Assembly (NCBI RefSeq): GCF_022965805.1
Contig: NC_133101.1
Span: forward strand, 12,991,054 to 13,055,053
Length of the DNA stretch: 64,000 bases
Direction of reading: 5' to 3'
Origin: Primulina eburnea
Taxonomy: Eukaryota; Streptophyta; Magnoliopsida; Lamiales; Gesneriaceae
Every line of letters begins with the position of its first letter. The first letter of the stretch is position 1. The position numbers and the translations under genes are program-made. Below the pieces are notes generated by a model. The model was given only the letters and a program-made list of their open reading frames with translations. It did no database searches and was not told the DNA's origin. Below are positions 11,977 to 23,058 of this stretch, piece by piece.

Positions 11977-14900
11977 TTAAAATAGATGAGGGTATTGCGA
12001 CCGCATCTTCTCTTCAAGTTCCCACGTTGCCTCTCTTTCGGTATGATTTGACCATTGTACCTTGACATAGGGAATGGTCCGGTGTCGCAATACTTGGTCT
12101 CTAGTGTCCACTATTCGGATAGGGACTTCTTCATATTTGAGTTCCTCATTCAGATTACCTTCAATCATCAGTGGCGCAACTTTAAGTACGTGGTTCGGGT
12201 CTGGGACATATTTTCGTAGTTGTGAGATGTGGAAAACATTATGTATTCTGGACATCTCAGGTGGTAAAGCCAGTCGATAAGCTAAAGTTCCCACCTTCTC
12301 CAGTATTTCAAACGGTCCCACATATCTTGGGTTCAACTTACCGGATTTGCTGAACCGAACTACTCCTTTCATAGGAGAGACTTTGACGTAAGCTTTTTCA
12401 CCAATCTCTAATTCGAATGGTCTTCTTTTCAAATCTGCCCAGCTTTTCTGTCTATCCTGGGCTGCCTTGAGTCTCTCCTTGATTATGGCTACTTTATCAA
12501 TAGTTATTTGAATGAGCTCTGGCCCAGTGATAGCTTTTTCTCCGACTTCATCCCAGTATAAGGGCGATCTACATTTTCGACCATACAGTGCCTCGTACGG
12601 AGCCATTTCGATGCTACTGTGGTAGCTATTGTTGTAGGCAAATTCTATTAACGGTAACTGCTCACTCCAATTTCCTTGAAAATCCAATGCACATGCTCTC
12701 AACATGTCTTCAAGGGTCTGGATTGTCCTCTCAGTTTGGCCATCAGTCTGAGGATGATAGGCTGTGCTGAGTGTAACTTTGGTTCCCATGGCCTTTTGAA
12801 AACTTTTCCAAAATCTTGACACGAATCTTGGATCTCTATCGGACAATATACTTGCCGGTACCCCATGCAGTCTTACTATATTATCCATATACAGAGTAGC
12901 TAACTTATCCAAGTTATAATTCATCCGTACTGGCAAGAAATGGGCAGACTTGGTTAATCTGTCAATGATTACCCAGATTCCGTCATGACCCTGCCTTGAT
13001 TTTGGTAACCCGACTACAAAGTCCATGGAGATATTATCCCACTTCCACTCGGGTATTTCTAATGGCTGCAGAAGCCCTCCAGGTCGCTGATGTTCCGCCT
13101 TGACTTGTTGACAGACTAAACACTTTGCAACAAAAACCGCTACGTCTTTCTTCATCCCGTTCCACCAGTAGTTGTTTTTCAAATCCCTGTACATTTTGGT
13201 GCTTCCCGGGTGCACTGAAAATCTTGATTTATGTGCTTCGGCCATCACCTCTTCTCGAATTCCATCGATGTTTGGCACATATAATCGCCCTTTCATCCAA
13301 AGGATACCATCTTTATCAATTTGAAATTCTGGAATCTTTCCTTCCTGAATTTGTTCCTTTATTTTGAAGATGTTGGTATCTTGACTTTGTTTTAGTTTGA
13401 CAGTCTCTTGGAGACTTGGTTGCACTGATAATGACGATAAGCACACTTTTCCAGGGTTCCTCCGACTCAATGCATCTGCCACTTTATTTGCTTTTCCCGG
13501 ATGATAGCTGATTACCAATTCGTAATCTTTGAGAAGCTCCATCCACCTTCTTTGCCTCATGTTTAGTTCCTTCTGAGTGAAAATGTACTTAAGGCTCTGG
13601 TGATCAGTAAAAACTTCGCATTTTACTCCATAGAGATAGTGCCTCCAGATTTTAAGCGCGAATACGACTGCGGCTAGTTCCAAATCATGAGTGGGGTAAT
13701 TCTGTTCGTAGGGTTTCAATTGTCGTGAGGCATACGCAATTACCTGACCCTCTTGCATAAGCACACACCCTAACCCTCCCTTTGAAGCATCACTGTATAT
13801 GGTAAAATTCTTACCATCCTCGGGAAGAATTAGTACTGGTGTGGATGAGAGTTTTGTCTTCAGGGTTTCAAAACTCTTTTCACAAGCTTCATTCCAATTG
13901 AATTTCGAATTTTTCTGAGTAAGTTTAGTGAGTGGGATGGCTATTGACGAAAATCCTTCTACAAATTTTCTATAATAGCCTGCTAATCCCAGAAAACTCC
14001 TTATCTCTGTCACTGTTTTAGGTTGAGGCCAATCTTTAATTGCCTCTACTTTCTTAGGGTCTACTGACACCCCTTGTTCTGAGATTATATGACCTAGGAA
14101 CGCCACACTTTTCAGCCAGAATTCACACTTCTTGAATTTGGCATAGAGTTCTTTCTCTCGTAATGTTTGCAAAGTAAGACGCAGATGCTCACTATGTTCC
14201 TCCTCACTTGGTGAGTACACCAAGATGTCATCTATGAACACTACCACGAACTTATCGAGATACGGTTTGAATACTCGGTTCATAAGATCCATGAATGCTG
14301 CAGGAGCATTGGTTAGACCAAACGGCATTACCGTGAATTCGTAGTGCCCATACCTTGTCCTAAAAGCAGTCTTAGGGATATCTTCTGCTTTGACTTTTAA
14401 CTGATGGTAACCTGATCTGAGATCAAGTTTTGAGAAAACTTTAGCTCCTTTTAGCTGATCGAAAAGATCATCTATTCTCGGGAGTGGGTACTTATTCTTT
14501 ACGGTGATCTTGTTTAGCTCCCGGTAGTCGATACATAGTCTCATGCTTCCGTCCTTTTTCTTTACAAAAAGCACTGGGGCTCCCCAAGGAGATGCACTAG
14601 GACGAATCTGCTTCTTGTCCAGCAATTCTTGGAGTTGCTCCTTTAATTCCTTCAATTCAGCTGGAGCCATGCGGTATGGTGCCTTAGAGATTGGTGCAGC
14701 ACCAGGGACCAAGTTGATTTCAAATTCTACTTCTCTATCGGGTATCTCTCCTGGTAAGTCTTCGGGAAAAACGTCTGGAAATTCTTGAACAATTGGAATA
14801 TCTTCCAACTTTGGAACTTCTTCCTCTTTGGCTTCAGTAATTACTGCCAGATAAATTTCTTCTCCTCCCTTCATGGCCTTCCAGGCTTGCGAGGCAGATA

Positions 14901-16362
14901 GCAGAGATTTTCTTTCTTTGGATTTCCCTTGATATACGACCTCCCTCTTTGCTGGAGTTTGAAGTCTAATTTCTTTCTTCTGACAGTCTACTATGGCATG
15001 GTTTTTAGCTAACCAGTCCATTCCAAGAATGATGTCAAACTCCACCATATTGAGTTGAATCAATTCTACTTCAAAAATTTGTTTGCCGATACAAATTTTA
15101 CAGTTTCGATGTACTTTGTGAGTTTCGATTATTTTACTAGCCGGTGTTGCTACTCTTAACGGTTCACTAAGAATATCATGCTCAAGTTTAAGCTTCTTAG
15201 CATATCTTCTAGACACAAACGAATGTGTGGCACCACAATCAAACAAAGCATACGCAGGCATTTTATTGAGTAAGATGGTACCTGCCACAACTTCGTTGCT
15301 ATTATCGGCTTCCTCCTGGGTTATGGCATAAACCCGAGCATTTGTCTTGTTTTCATGTTGTTTGTTGTGCCCTGGCCCTTTGTCCTTGTTGTCTGGACAG
15401 TCTTTAATTCTATGGCCCACCTTCCCACACTTGAAACAAGCGCCTGTCTTCCGATAACATTCTCCAACATGTTTTTGTCGACATGTATCACACCATTTTC
15501 CTACGGTGTTACCAGTCCTGGCAGAATTTCCCTTGAATGATCCTTCTGAATAATTTGGTTTCTTGAACTTGAGATTATTCTGTGTGGGTTGATTGTTCAT
15601 CGGTCTCTTGTTCTTGTTCTCTTCTTCACGTCGCTTGATATCGGTTTCTGCACTCATTGCTGCGCCCATCAAGTCTGCAAAGCTGCTTGGTTTGTACACT
15701 GCCAGTGCCGACTGAATTCGACTGTTGAGCCCCTTCTTGAAGCGGTGCATTTTTAACGTCTCATCTGACATGATTGTCGGAACGTAAGTTCCCAAATCGT
15801 TGAATTTTGACGTGTACTCCATTACCGTCATATCTGGTGACTGTCTGAAATTCTCAAACTCATTCAACTTTTGTAGACGAAACTCGGCCGGATAGTATTG
15901 TTTCAGGAATTCCCTCTTGAAAATTGGCCATGTGATATCTTCTACCTCTGCTAAAGGTAGCGACACAGTTTCCCACCATTTCCTAGCTCGTTCCTCCAAA
16001 AATGGGGTTACAACTTCTACTTTTAACTCTTCCGGTATTTCTAGCAAATGTAGTTGTGTCTCCACGTTCTTGAGCCAGTTGTGACTGACTTCAGGGTCTG
16101 GGTTCCCATCAAAAGTTGGGACTCGATTCCTCCTCAAAGATTCGTAGTGATACTTGATTCCACGAGGTTGAGGTTCTTGAGGTGGTTGGATGGCATTGGC
16201 CAGTGGATTCACAAATCCTTGTAATGTTGCAGCGACGATAGTTGCTATTGCCATCATATCCTCTTGACTAAGGTTCACTCGGGGTGGTGGCGGTGGTGGT
16301 GGATTATCGTTTTGGTTGGCGTCTCGAGCGTTACGGTTGTTTCGGGGTGGTCTGCCTGCCAT
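11977..16362 (-). CDS. Gag-pol polyprotein with chromodomain, Ty3 chromovirus
   Basis: One uninterrupted 1461-codon ORF. Gag is at about residues 70-250. A CCHC zinc knuckle [14 protein letters not shown] lies at 309-322. The aspartic protease has active site FDCGATHSF near 375. Reverse transcriptase covers 560-740 with FIDD at 709-712. RNase H has YSDAS near 858. Integrase has an HHCC finger near 1044-1085 and a catalytic D1114, D1175, E1211 triad. The C-terminal chromodomain-like segment at 1420-1461 ends in [17 protein letters not shown]. All catalytic residues except the variant protease triplet look canonical. Gag packages the RNA, pol copies and integrates it, and the chromodomain may guide integration to chromatin. 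The start is the ATG four bases after an acceptor-like TTTATAG. Confidence 0.95.
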   Translation of the reverse strand: MAGRPPRNNRNARDANQNDNPPPPPPPRVNLSQEDMMAIATIVAATLQGFVNPLANAIQPPQEPQPRGIKYHYESLRRNRVPTFDGNPDPEVSHNWLKNVETQLHLLEIPEELKVEVVTPFLEERARKWWETVSLPLAEVEDITWPIFKREFLKQYYPAEFRLQKLNEFENFRQSPDMTVMEYTSKFNDLGTYVPTIMSDETLKMHRFKKGLNSRIQSALAVYKPSSFADLMGAAMSAETDIKRREEENKNKRPMNNQPTQNNLKFKKPNYSEGSFKGNSARTGNTVGKWCDTCRQKHVGECYRKTGACFKCGKVGHRIKDCPDNKDKGPGHNKQHENKTNARVYAITQEEADNSNEVVAGTILLNKMPAYALFDCGATHSFVSRRYAKKLKLEHDILSEPLRVATPASKIIETHKVHRNCKICIGKQIFEVELIQLNMVEFDIILGMDWLAKNHAIVDCQKKEIRLQTPAKREVVYQGKSKERKSLLSASQAWKAMKGGEEIYLAVITEAKEEEVPKLEDIPIVQEFPDVFPEDLPGEIPDREVEFEINLVPGAAPISKAPYRMAPAELKELKEQLQELLDKKQIRPSASPWGAPVLFVKKKDGSMRLCIDYRELNKITVKNKYPLPRIDDLFDQLKGAKVFSKLDLRSGYHQLKVKAEDIPKTAFRTRYGHYEFTVMPFGLTNAPAAFMDLMNRVFKPYLDKFVVVFIDDILVYSPSEEEHSEHLRLTLQTLREKELYAKFKKCEFWLKSVAFLGHIISEQGVSVDPKKVEAIKDWPQPKTVTEIRSFLGLAGYYRKFVEGFSSIAIPLTKLTQKNSKFNWNEACEKSFETLKTKLSSTPVLILPEDGKNFTIYSDASKGGLGCVLMQEGQVIAYASRQLKPYEQNYPTHDLELAAVVFALKIWRHYLYGVKCEVFTDHQSLKYIFTQKELNMRQRRWMELLKDYELVISYHPGKANKVADALSRRNPGKVCLSSLSVQPSLQETVKLKQSQDTNIFKIKEQIQEGKIPEFQIDKDGILWMKGRLYVPNIDGIREEVMAEAHKSRFSVHPGSTKMYRDLKNNYWWNGMKKDVAVFVAKCLVCQQVKAEHQRPGGLLQPLEIPEWKWDNISMDFVVGLPKSRQGHDGIWVIIDRLTKSAHFLPVRMNYNLDKLATLYMDNIVRLHGVPASILSDRDPRFVSRFWKSFQKAMGTKVTLSTAYHPQTDGQTERTIQTLEDMLRACALDFQGNWSEQLPLIEFAYNNSYHSSIEMAPYEALYGRKCRSPLYWDEVGEKAITGPELIQITIDKVAIIKERLKAAQDRQKSWADLKRRPFELEIGEKAYVKVSPMKGVVRFSKSGKLNPRYVGPFEILEKVGTLAYRLALPPEMSRIHNVFHISQLRKYVPDPNHVLKVAPLMIEGNLNEELKYEEVPIRIVDTRDQVLRHRTIPYVKVQWSNHTEREATWELEEKMRSQYPHLF

Positions 16363-16514
16363 CTCCTATAAACACGTATTTTCTTTATTAATTTGTTTGC
16401 CACACAATTTAATCAAAGAAATAATTTCATTAATATTGAAAAGGATTTGCATACAATCAACTAAATCAAATATTCCTCGATACAATCAAAATTTATTCTA
16501 AAGTTCTTTTCTCC

Positions 16515-17075
16515 CTATTCATCTACTATTTCACCGTCTCCTACTGCCTCGTTAATTTCTTCTTCTTCCATTGGGTTTTCTTCCATTTGCTCCATAAGTT
16601 CTTCCATGTTGACCATCTCATTTTGTAGATGCTCGATGTAATTCTGCAGTTGCGTGTTGTGGTGATCAAGGTTGTTCACTTGGTCTTGCAGTTCTTGGAT
16701 TGTTGATTGGCTTACTTTCTCATCGATTTCTTGTTCTCCAATCTTTTCCTCAAGACGATGTTGAATACTGAGAAGGCCATGACTTCGGATTTGGAGCGTA
16801 AGAATCCTATCTTGCGCCTTCTTCAGTTCTTGTTTGGTGATCTCATGCTGTCGTTCCGACTCTAGATGATAAGCAGCGTATCGTCTGACATCATCGCGTA
16901 ATTTCTTTTCCTCAACTCTGGCTTCCCGAAGGTCTTCCCCTATACATATATTATTTCCATCCAATTGGTAGTTATCTTTCTCGAGCTTATCATTTTTTTC
17001 TTTTAGTGACTTAATTTCTGACTTCTTTTCTCGAAGTTGACTCTGAAGTTCATTTATAACGTTTTGGAGGTCCAT
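16515..17075 (-). CDS. Accessory coiled-coil protein 2, upstream of gag
   Basis: About 186 residues, almost wholly predicted coiled coil from heptad-like L/I spacing. It starts MDLQNVINELQSQLREKK and ends in an acidic tail rich in EEE and MEE. I chose the internal ATG at 17075, which lies eight bases after an excellent splice-acceptor-like tract (T8ATCTTTATAG on the minus strand). The frame is open for 17 further codons upstream. It lies between the other accessory ORF and gag on the same strand. I do not recognise a family. The form suggests a self-associating or scaffold protein, which is inference only. Confidence 0.7.
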   Translation of the reverse strand: MDLQNVINELQSQLREKKSEIKSLKEKNDKLEKDNYQLDGNNICIGEDLREARVEEKKLRDDVRRYAAYHLESERQHEITKQELKKAQDRILTLQIRSHGLLSIQHRLEEKIGEQEIDEKVSQSTIQELQDQVNNLDHHNTQLQNYIEHLQNEMVNMEELMEQMEENPMEEEEINEAVGDGEIVDE

Positions 17076-17237
17076 GTTGTTCCTATAAAGATAAAAAAAA
17101 CATTTTATAGATAAGATACTTATCAAATTTTCTTAATCATGCAATAATATAAGTTGATAGCAAGTTTCAAAATAAGTTGGTACACATAATATTTTTCTCG
17201 GTTACAATTTATTCAGATACTTTAATATAATGCTAAT

Positions 17238-17735
17238 CTAGTCGAATAACTCTCCGCTGTCGCTGTCGCTGTCGTCCACAATTACTTCCATAGGTGCCAC
17301 TTCCTCCTCTGCCATGTTTTCTATCACAAGATGTAAATAGTTGTTCTGATCCTGCAGTCCGTCCATAGTGGCGTGGATCCTTGAGATGTAGCGCTCTTGC
17401 TTTGCAATAAACTGGTCCTGACGCTGACGAGCCTGAGCAGCGTGATCCTTCTCTATCTCTATCCTCTCGAGTAGATCCATGTTGAGTGCCACCAAGCGCG
17501 CAAAACGAGTTGCATTAGTCGGTGTCTGCATCATTTGGCTCTCCGCCACGTCCAAGTGATGTGTGAGTCGCTGCACGTCCGACTCCAGCATAATCCTGTT
17601 CTCAGTAAGCTCTTGCTTTTCCAATTTCTCCTTGGCGAGTTGCACCTTCAACGTTGCAATTTCCCCTTTTTGATTGTCTATGGTGAGCTTACGCAAGCGT
17701 AGGGCAGCCTGGGCACGAGTACGGGGAGCATCCAT
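17238..17735 (-). CDS. Accessory coiled-coil protein 1, upstream of gag
   Basis: 165 residues, starting MDAPRTRAQAALRLRKLT. A long coiled coil covers about residues 15-145, and the tail is acidic (VDDSDSDSGELFD). It is the first ORF after the leader of the young chromovirus. Its overall plan matches the second accessory ORF (coiled coil plus acidic tail), so the two may be ancient duplicates, although sequence identity is low by eye. The ATG follows an acceptor-like TTTATTCTAG by three bases. Function unknown. Confidence 0.7.
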   Translation of the reverse strand: MDAPRTRAQAALRLRKLTIDNQKGEIATLKVQLAKEKLEKQELTENRIMLESDVQRLTHHLDVAESQMMQTPTNATRFARLVALNMDLLERIEIEKDHAAQARQRQDQFIAKQERYISRIHATMDGLQDQNNYLHLVIENMAEEEVAPMEVIVDDSDSDSGELFD

Positions 17736-17978
17736 TTCCTAGAATAAATGGAGGTAAAATATCAGATTCTCATCAAAGATAGAAAGGCACAAATACTAAA
17801 GTTTTCGTGGAAATTTGGACGCTGAATATTTTCGGAACAATTGAAGGGATAGATTTTTGGAAATTGTTCGAAAATTTTAGGGAACAGATGAAGGGATTGG
17901 GATGCACTAGGCTTTTGCCAAAATTTGACTTTGTCAAATTTTGTCTGTCAAAATCCCAGCGGGATTATGAACCTGGTA

Positions 17979-17990
17979 GCTCTGATACCA
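17979..17990 (-). other. Primer binding site, tRNA-iMet type
   Basis: The minus strand reads TGGTATCAGAGC, complementary to the initiator tRNA-Met 3' end, six bases inside the 5' LTR. Confidence 0.88.
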
Positions 17991-17996
17991 CTTAAA

Positions 17997-19806
17997 TGTC
18001 ACGCCCCGAGTCCGAAGCGTCGGTGACATCCGGCATTGTTCACAATTAAATTGAAAACAATAAAGCCTCGTATCAATCAAACCAGTCTTTTTCATAAATG
18101 GAATATTGTCTTACAATGACAAAGGAATAAAATACATCAGAATTTTCGAAATGAAACAAAAGGAAAGATAGACGTTCTTTGAATTGTTGATTTCAGCAGT
18201 CGATCACCATCCCCAGAATGTCTCTTGCTCCTCCTCATTAACTCGTTCCTCAGTTTTATCTGAAATTTGTAAGGGGTGAGTGTTTTGGGAAAACACTCAG
18301 CAAGTGGGGGTCGATCGATTCCAAAGATACATATCGAACTTAATTATTTAAAACATTTCTTTAACATACTTTTAAAACTAATGTCCTTAACTTGGCAAAA
18401 CGGAAACGAATCGAATAAGAGACAGAACTTATCAAATGATTAAGAGCAAAACAGAAGCAATACATATCCTTTCAATTCGGAACAGAACATATCAGAACAA
18501 ACAAAACACTGTTACTCATCTCATTTCCATGGTCAAATTGTCCCCAATATGTTAGTCCTCTAAGGGGTGAGGCCAGAACATGGTTTTATACCCACCAATG
18601 GGGGCCGAACAGAACATGGTTTTATACCCACCAATGGGGGCCGAACAGAACTACAATTCTCGTTCCATTTCAAATTGACTCGTAACAGTGCAAACAGAAT
18701 TCAGACTTTTCCAGACGGAATTTATCGGGGTTTCAGATTTTCAAAGTTGAACAGAACTTAACAGAATTGCAGATAGACACAGCGGAATCAAAGAATTCGA
18801 ATAATAAAAGGAAACACATAATCGATCGAATATTCAAAAATAACACATAAGGTTTTTCGAAAATTTGGACACACATAATAATAAGTCGTGTCATTCATAT
18901 GCGAGATTTAAAAATACAACAAAATACTTAGTCAAAAGCCCACTTACAGTAGTTGAAGGTTGATTCGAAATCACCAACTTTGGCGCGAACTTGCTTCTCG
19001 GACTTTTGGCAGCACTTCGGCGTAACTCCTACAATTACTGTCTTCGCTTTGGCAGAACTTCGACGTGATTCTTTTTAATAACTGCACTGCACGAAATCCC
19101 TTCCTTTTCTCCTTGCTTGCTTGACCGAAATTTGAGAGAGTAAGGGGGAAGGGGAAAGCCGAAACCTTGCTTGGTTTTTGAAGCACCTTTCCATCAATTT
19201 TGGGGTAGTATTTATAGGCCACACTTTGCCCCTTGGCATACCATTTGGTCGACCACTTGGTCTCCAAGAAATGGATTAATTGTGATCATTAAGGTGGTCA
19301 AAGACTAGTAAATTCTCAAGCTCCATATCAAGCACCAAAAGCCATCTCTTGCATCATTATTGTGTCTTGATCTCTTAGCTCATCCCTTAGCTTTTCCATG
19401 GATTTCTTCAAAGGTTATTTCTTGCACCATTATCTTGTCCAAAACTTTAGCTTATCTTTTAGCTCCATTTGTGGTCTTGTTAGGACAAGCTTGGTTGAGC
19501 TTCTTCGAGCTGGAAGATTGCATCCTCGAGCTGAGGTTTTACTCTTCCCGTGAAAACTCTTCGATGATTGCCATTACTTGTAGCTTGGACTCCGGTTGAG
19601 CTAATCCTCGAGCTTTGAAGTTGCTTCCTCGAGTTAAATTAATCCTCGAGCTTTGAAGTTGCTTCCTCGAGTTAAATTTAATGAAAATCCTAGTTAACAT
19701 TCAAGTTATCTATTTGGAATGAAAATTTCCGAGCTTAGTTTGAGTTAAACTTCAAGTTCGTATTACTTACTTGATTTGCTTTGGTCGAAATTTCCGGGTT
19801 CTCACA
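17997..19806 (-). repeat. 5' LTR of young chromovirus
   Basis: 1810 bp, the same length as its partner at 10114-11923. By eye I noticed one substitution (GAAAAGTTGG against GAAAATTTGG). It carries the promoter for the element on the minus strand. Confidence 0.93.
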
Positions 19807-20681
19807 CTTTGTTTATGTTTGGAGAGGCAATACCTAATCAACATTTCTTTCAAAAAGAATTTCATAGCCCTTCAAGTTTGTTGTATTTACGGTTTTGTTG
19901 CTTATGCATAATAAATGTCATGAATTTGGAATCTAGTATGTTATCTGTGATTCCTAAATTTAATGTTTGTTTTTCATACATTTGCTAAAGTTATAATCTG
20001 AAATTTCATAGGTTATGGACATATCAGAGATGATGTATAATTATCTTTCCAAGATCAATTTCGGAGAGTCTCAAATTACATCTTCAGAAAGTTTAGATGT
20101 GAGTTGGTTCTATCTTTCAACTTTTTGCTGATTAGCGTTTCTTGCATATCCCCATATACTTTTCTAGATGAAATATTCTTGATGACATAACAATTAATGA
20201 TATGAATTCCAACTATTCTTGGGGTTTTTTTCTTATACAGGTGATAGGGAGTCGAGATAATGCAGAATCTGAATGCCCTAATGAGCCATCTGTATCTAGT
20301 TTAAGAAAGGAAAGAAAACGAAGGAGACAGAATGAAACTAATGTACTGCACACTGCATTCACTATCTGATTTAGTTATATCATTTTATTCCATGAAATGA
20401 ACCTCCGTACTTACTAAATCAGCTTCAATGCAGCTACATGATCTGCTTTCAATTCGAAAAGTTGTAATGACCCGATTTAAATATATTATTTGGCGATAAT
20501 TAAGATTAATTTAAAATAATTAAGCCAAATAATTAAATTGTGTGTTTAAAATATGTATTAGAAAATATCGGTTTATAGACGATATTAATATGCATATCTA
20601 AATTTTATAGCACACAAGAGTTGAAATAAAATAGACTGAGTCAAATTTCGAACCTTGAAAAGATAAAAGATAAACATGCAC

Positions 20682-20686
20682 ATATA

Positions 20687-20720
<34 letters not shown>

Positions 20721-20728
20721 ATATATTA
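20682..20728. repeat. (TA)n microsatellite in LTR
   Basis: About 47 bases of alternating A and T with a few interruptions, within the left LTR segment. Confidence 0.85.
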
Positions 20729-21819
20729 TATAAAATACACATCACCATCCGAAATGTTCCATCTCTCTCCAGAAACCCGTAAACCCCATTGTGAAAGCTT
20801 CAAACCATCATTTTCGCCTCTTTGACCGCCGATTGTAGCCGCCCCGGTGACCGAAAAATTCAAGTAAATATATGGTTGGAAAGCCCTTGATGAAAGCTAT
20901 CCATTGATACCAATCTTGCTAGATAAAATCGCGATTTCTGAAAACCTGTCGAGAAACACCGCCGATTTCACCGTTGAAATCGCCGTTTTCCGCCGCTCAA
21001 AACTGAAAATTGATTGAGGGGTTTTGTTCTTTATGTCATAAGCTTTCTTTTGGTACCAATTTTGTAAATTTTCGAGAACCCCTGTTTTTCTGTGTGATTC
21101 CGGTTACCTACTCCGGCGAGTTTGCCGCATGTTGCCGGTTAGCTTCGATTTAGGATCGATTTTAGCCTCTGTTATTAGAAGTATAAGCTACATCGGTGAG
21201 GATTATTGTCTATGTGAATTTAATTCAATTTCGAATCAAATATTGTATCATTATTGATTAATTATTGGGTTATTGTTGTAGGTTCCGGAATTGTGCGAGT
21301 TGGAGGTATTACCTGGCGAACCTAGAATTTATCACAGTCGCTTAAATATTAGTTTAGCGTCATTTAAAGCTGAAAAGAATATTTTGCGACGATAGAATAG
21401 AAAGGATTGATTTTAGGCATTTTAGTCGAATATTGGAATTTTATGAATTTATAATGCCTAAATTGTTGAAATTGGATTTTTAGTGAATTTAAATGGTTCT
21501 GGAATTTTTATTTGATAATAAGACCATTTAAATTAATATTCAGGTGATTTGTCTGAGTTGGCATTTTCAGGACTTTCTTGAGGATTTAAGTTACTGGTAA
21601 ATTAGTTGAGGTACGTAGAGATCAGTTATTTTCACGATGTCTGACAGAGGCATCTGATGATCCTGTGTATGATTTATTTGCTATTTGTTGATTTATGTGA
21701 TATTATATGCTGACTCGCATATTATCAGTTGGTAATTGATGTGCAAAATAAAATAAAATATTTCTTTTGTTTACACACATTTTATTTTAGTTAGACACAT
21801 CAATACCACTGAACATATC

Positions 21820-22780
21820 TGATAGGATCGGTTATCACACTAAGAGTGTTTAGAGGGGGGGGGGTGTTGAATAAACACTTACACTTAAAATGTTCTTTAA
21901 GAGTATTTGAGTTCAGTTTAGTTACAAACTGAAACTCGAAATCTTGTTGGTCAATAACAATCAGTTAAACTGGAGTAGTTGCGGAAAGTAACTGATTGAA
22001 AGATAAAATACAAAACTGAAAAAAATATGCAGGAGTTGTTTCTGGATGTTCGGAGAATTTAATTACTCCTACGTCACCCCTTCTATCACAAGGATAGGAT
22101 ATTCACTAAAAGAATTTGATCAAGTACAACACTTGTACAGACCCACTTCAGTTTGGACTTACAACTGCCAAAACTGAAACTCTTAGATTTACACAATGTT
22201 TTCAGTACGTAACTGATATTAGCACAATTAAGTCTAACAACTTTTAGAGAGTGCTAATAAGCTCAGATTGTAGCCTTGATTGCTACGAGTAATTCAAATG
22301 AGATTGAGCTGAGATTTTGACAGAGTAACAATAAGCTTAAGATTGAGTGATCGTTTCAATACTTCATCTTCTGTACTTCAGTTATATTTATACTTCTTTT
22401 TCAACGGTAACTTTGATATGCATTTGAATTCTAGTATCCGTTGATTGCCACTTCATCATTCCTTGGGCAATGTTCTCTTCATTGATTGTGATACGGCGTC
22501 TTAATTGCTATAGCCGAAACACATTGTTCTATGCTGTAGTGATCGAGGTGCGACACCCTTGTAATTTGTTTGTCTCATTTGGTCTTTCCCGAGATGTCTT
22601 CAGTTGAGAAGCTTTTTAGACATTCTGTTTTTAACTGATCAGTTTCAACTGATCATTTTACTTTGTATCATTGTATCAACTGTCTTCAGTTGTAAAATAT
22701 GCTTGTGCGCATCAGTTGATTTTTATTTTGTTAATCGATTGATTTATGTTTTGTCAAACTCCAGAATATAGTTTTCAACA
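21820..22780 (-). repeat. 3' LTR of SIRE-type element
   Basis: Plus-strand reading TGATAGGATCGG to TTTTCAACA. It is a close copy of 54018-54974 with scattered substitutions and a longer G-run near 21855. Confidence 0.88.
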
Positions 22781-22795
22781 ATTTCCCCCTTTATG
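22781..22795 (-). other. Polypurine tract of SIRE-type element
   Basis: The minus strand reads ATAAAGGGGGAAAT directly beside the 3' LTR. Confidence 0.8.
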
Positions 22796-22878
22796 GTGTT
22801 TGACAGAACCAAGTGATTTAAGATCGGATAACTGAGCTCTTTGTAGATTATGCAGCTGAATCATAAAATAACTGGGTT

Positions 22879-23036
22879 CCTTGTAGATAACATAAAAACG
22901 ATAATCCTTGTAGATAACATAAAAACGATGAACCTTGTAGATAACATAAAAACTATAATTCTTGTAGATAACATAAAAACGATAATCCTTGTAGATAACA
23001 TAAAGACGATAAACCTTGTAGATAACATAAAAAACT
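22879..23036. repeat. 27-bp minisatellite, about six copies
   Basis: Tandem units of CTTGTAGATAACATAAAAAC plus seven bases, with a few substitutions, lie between the env-like ORF and the polypurine tract. Unit length stays at 27 bp, a multiple of three, so both strands stay open. The deduced peptides (VDNIKTIIL repeats, or the reverse-strand YKDYRFYVI) are best seen as by-products. Confidence 0.85.
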
Positions 23037-23058
23037 GAGGATATCATATCTGTCTTCT

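Larger units (their letters stand above)
10114..19806 (-). mobile_element. Complete young Ty3 chromovirus (Tekay/Del-like) in intron 4
   Basis: Two 1810-bp LTRs flank a 6.1-kb internal region. The target duplication CTTTG is present on both sides (10109-10113 and 19807-19811). The primer binding site lies beside the right LTR and the polypurine tract beside the left one, so transcription runs on the minus strand, opposite to the host gene. It encodes an intact gag-pol with a C-terminal chromodomain and two extra coiled-coil ORFs. The LTRs look almost identical, which points to a recent insertion and a potentially active element. Confidence 0.93.
8487..20462 (+). pseudogene. TFIIIC90/GTF3C4-like WD40 gene, cut by a retrotransposon in exon 7
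   Basis: Seven exons join in frame: 8487-8603, 9256-9346, 9553-9661, 9759-9843, 20012-20098, 20241-20342 and 20434 onward. All introns are GT/AG. The first 39 residues begin MSSRFQEAVLVSAPCYPNAV. Later segments include GCLLAVCTNRGRVKL and YLSKINFGESQ. From memory of the family this matches the N-terminal WD40 part of plant TFIIIC 90-kDa subunit homologues, part of the RNA polymerase III factor binding tRNA and 5S gene promoters. A lysine/arginine-rich stretch (LRKERKRRRQN) ends exon 6. About 206 codons are readable, against roughly 800-900 residues in full-length homologues. Intron 4 contains a 9.7-kb young element. Exon 7 is broken after 29 bases by a Ty3 element, so this copy is probably non-functional. 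Confidence 0.65.

Noticed and set aside
12074..15540. Several plus-strand ORFs opposite the young gag-pol
   Set aside because: They are shadows of the 1461-codon minus-strand ORF, without promoter motifs or domains.
22879..23036. Possible CRISPR-like array
   Set aside because: The units are contiguous without spacers and the context is a plant retrotransposon.
22850..23038. ORFs encoding repeated VDNIKT peptides on both strands
   Set aside because: They are translations of the 27-bp minisatellite. A repeat length divisible by three keeps all frames open.
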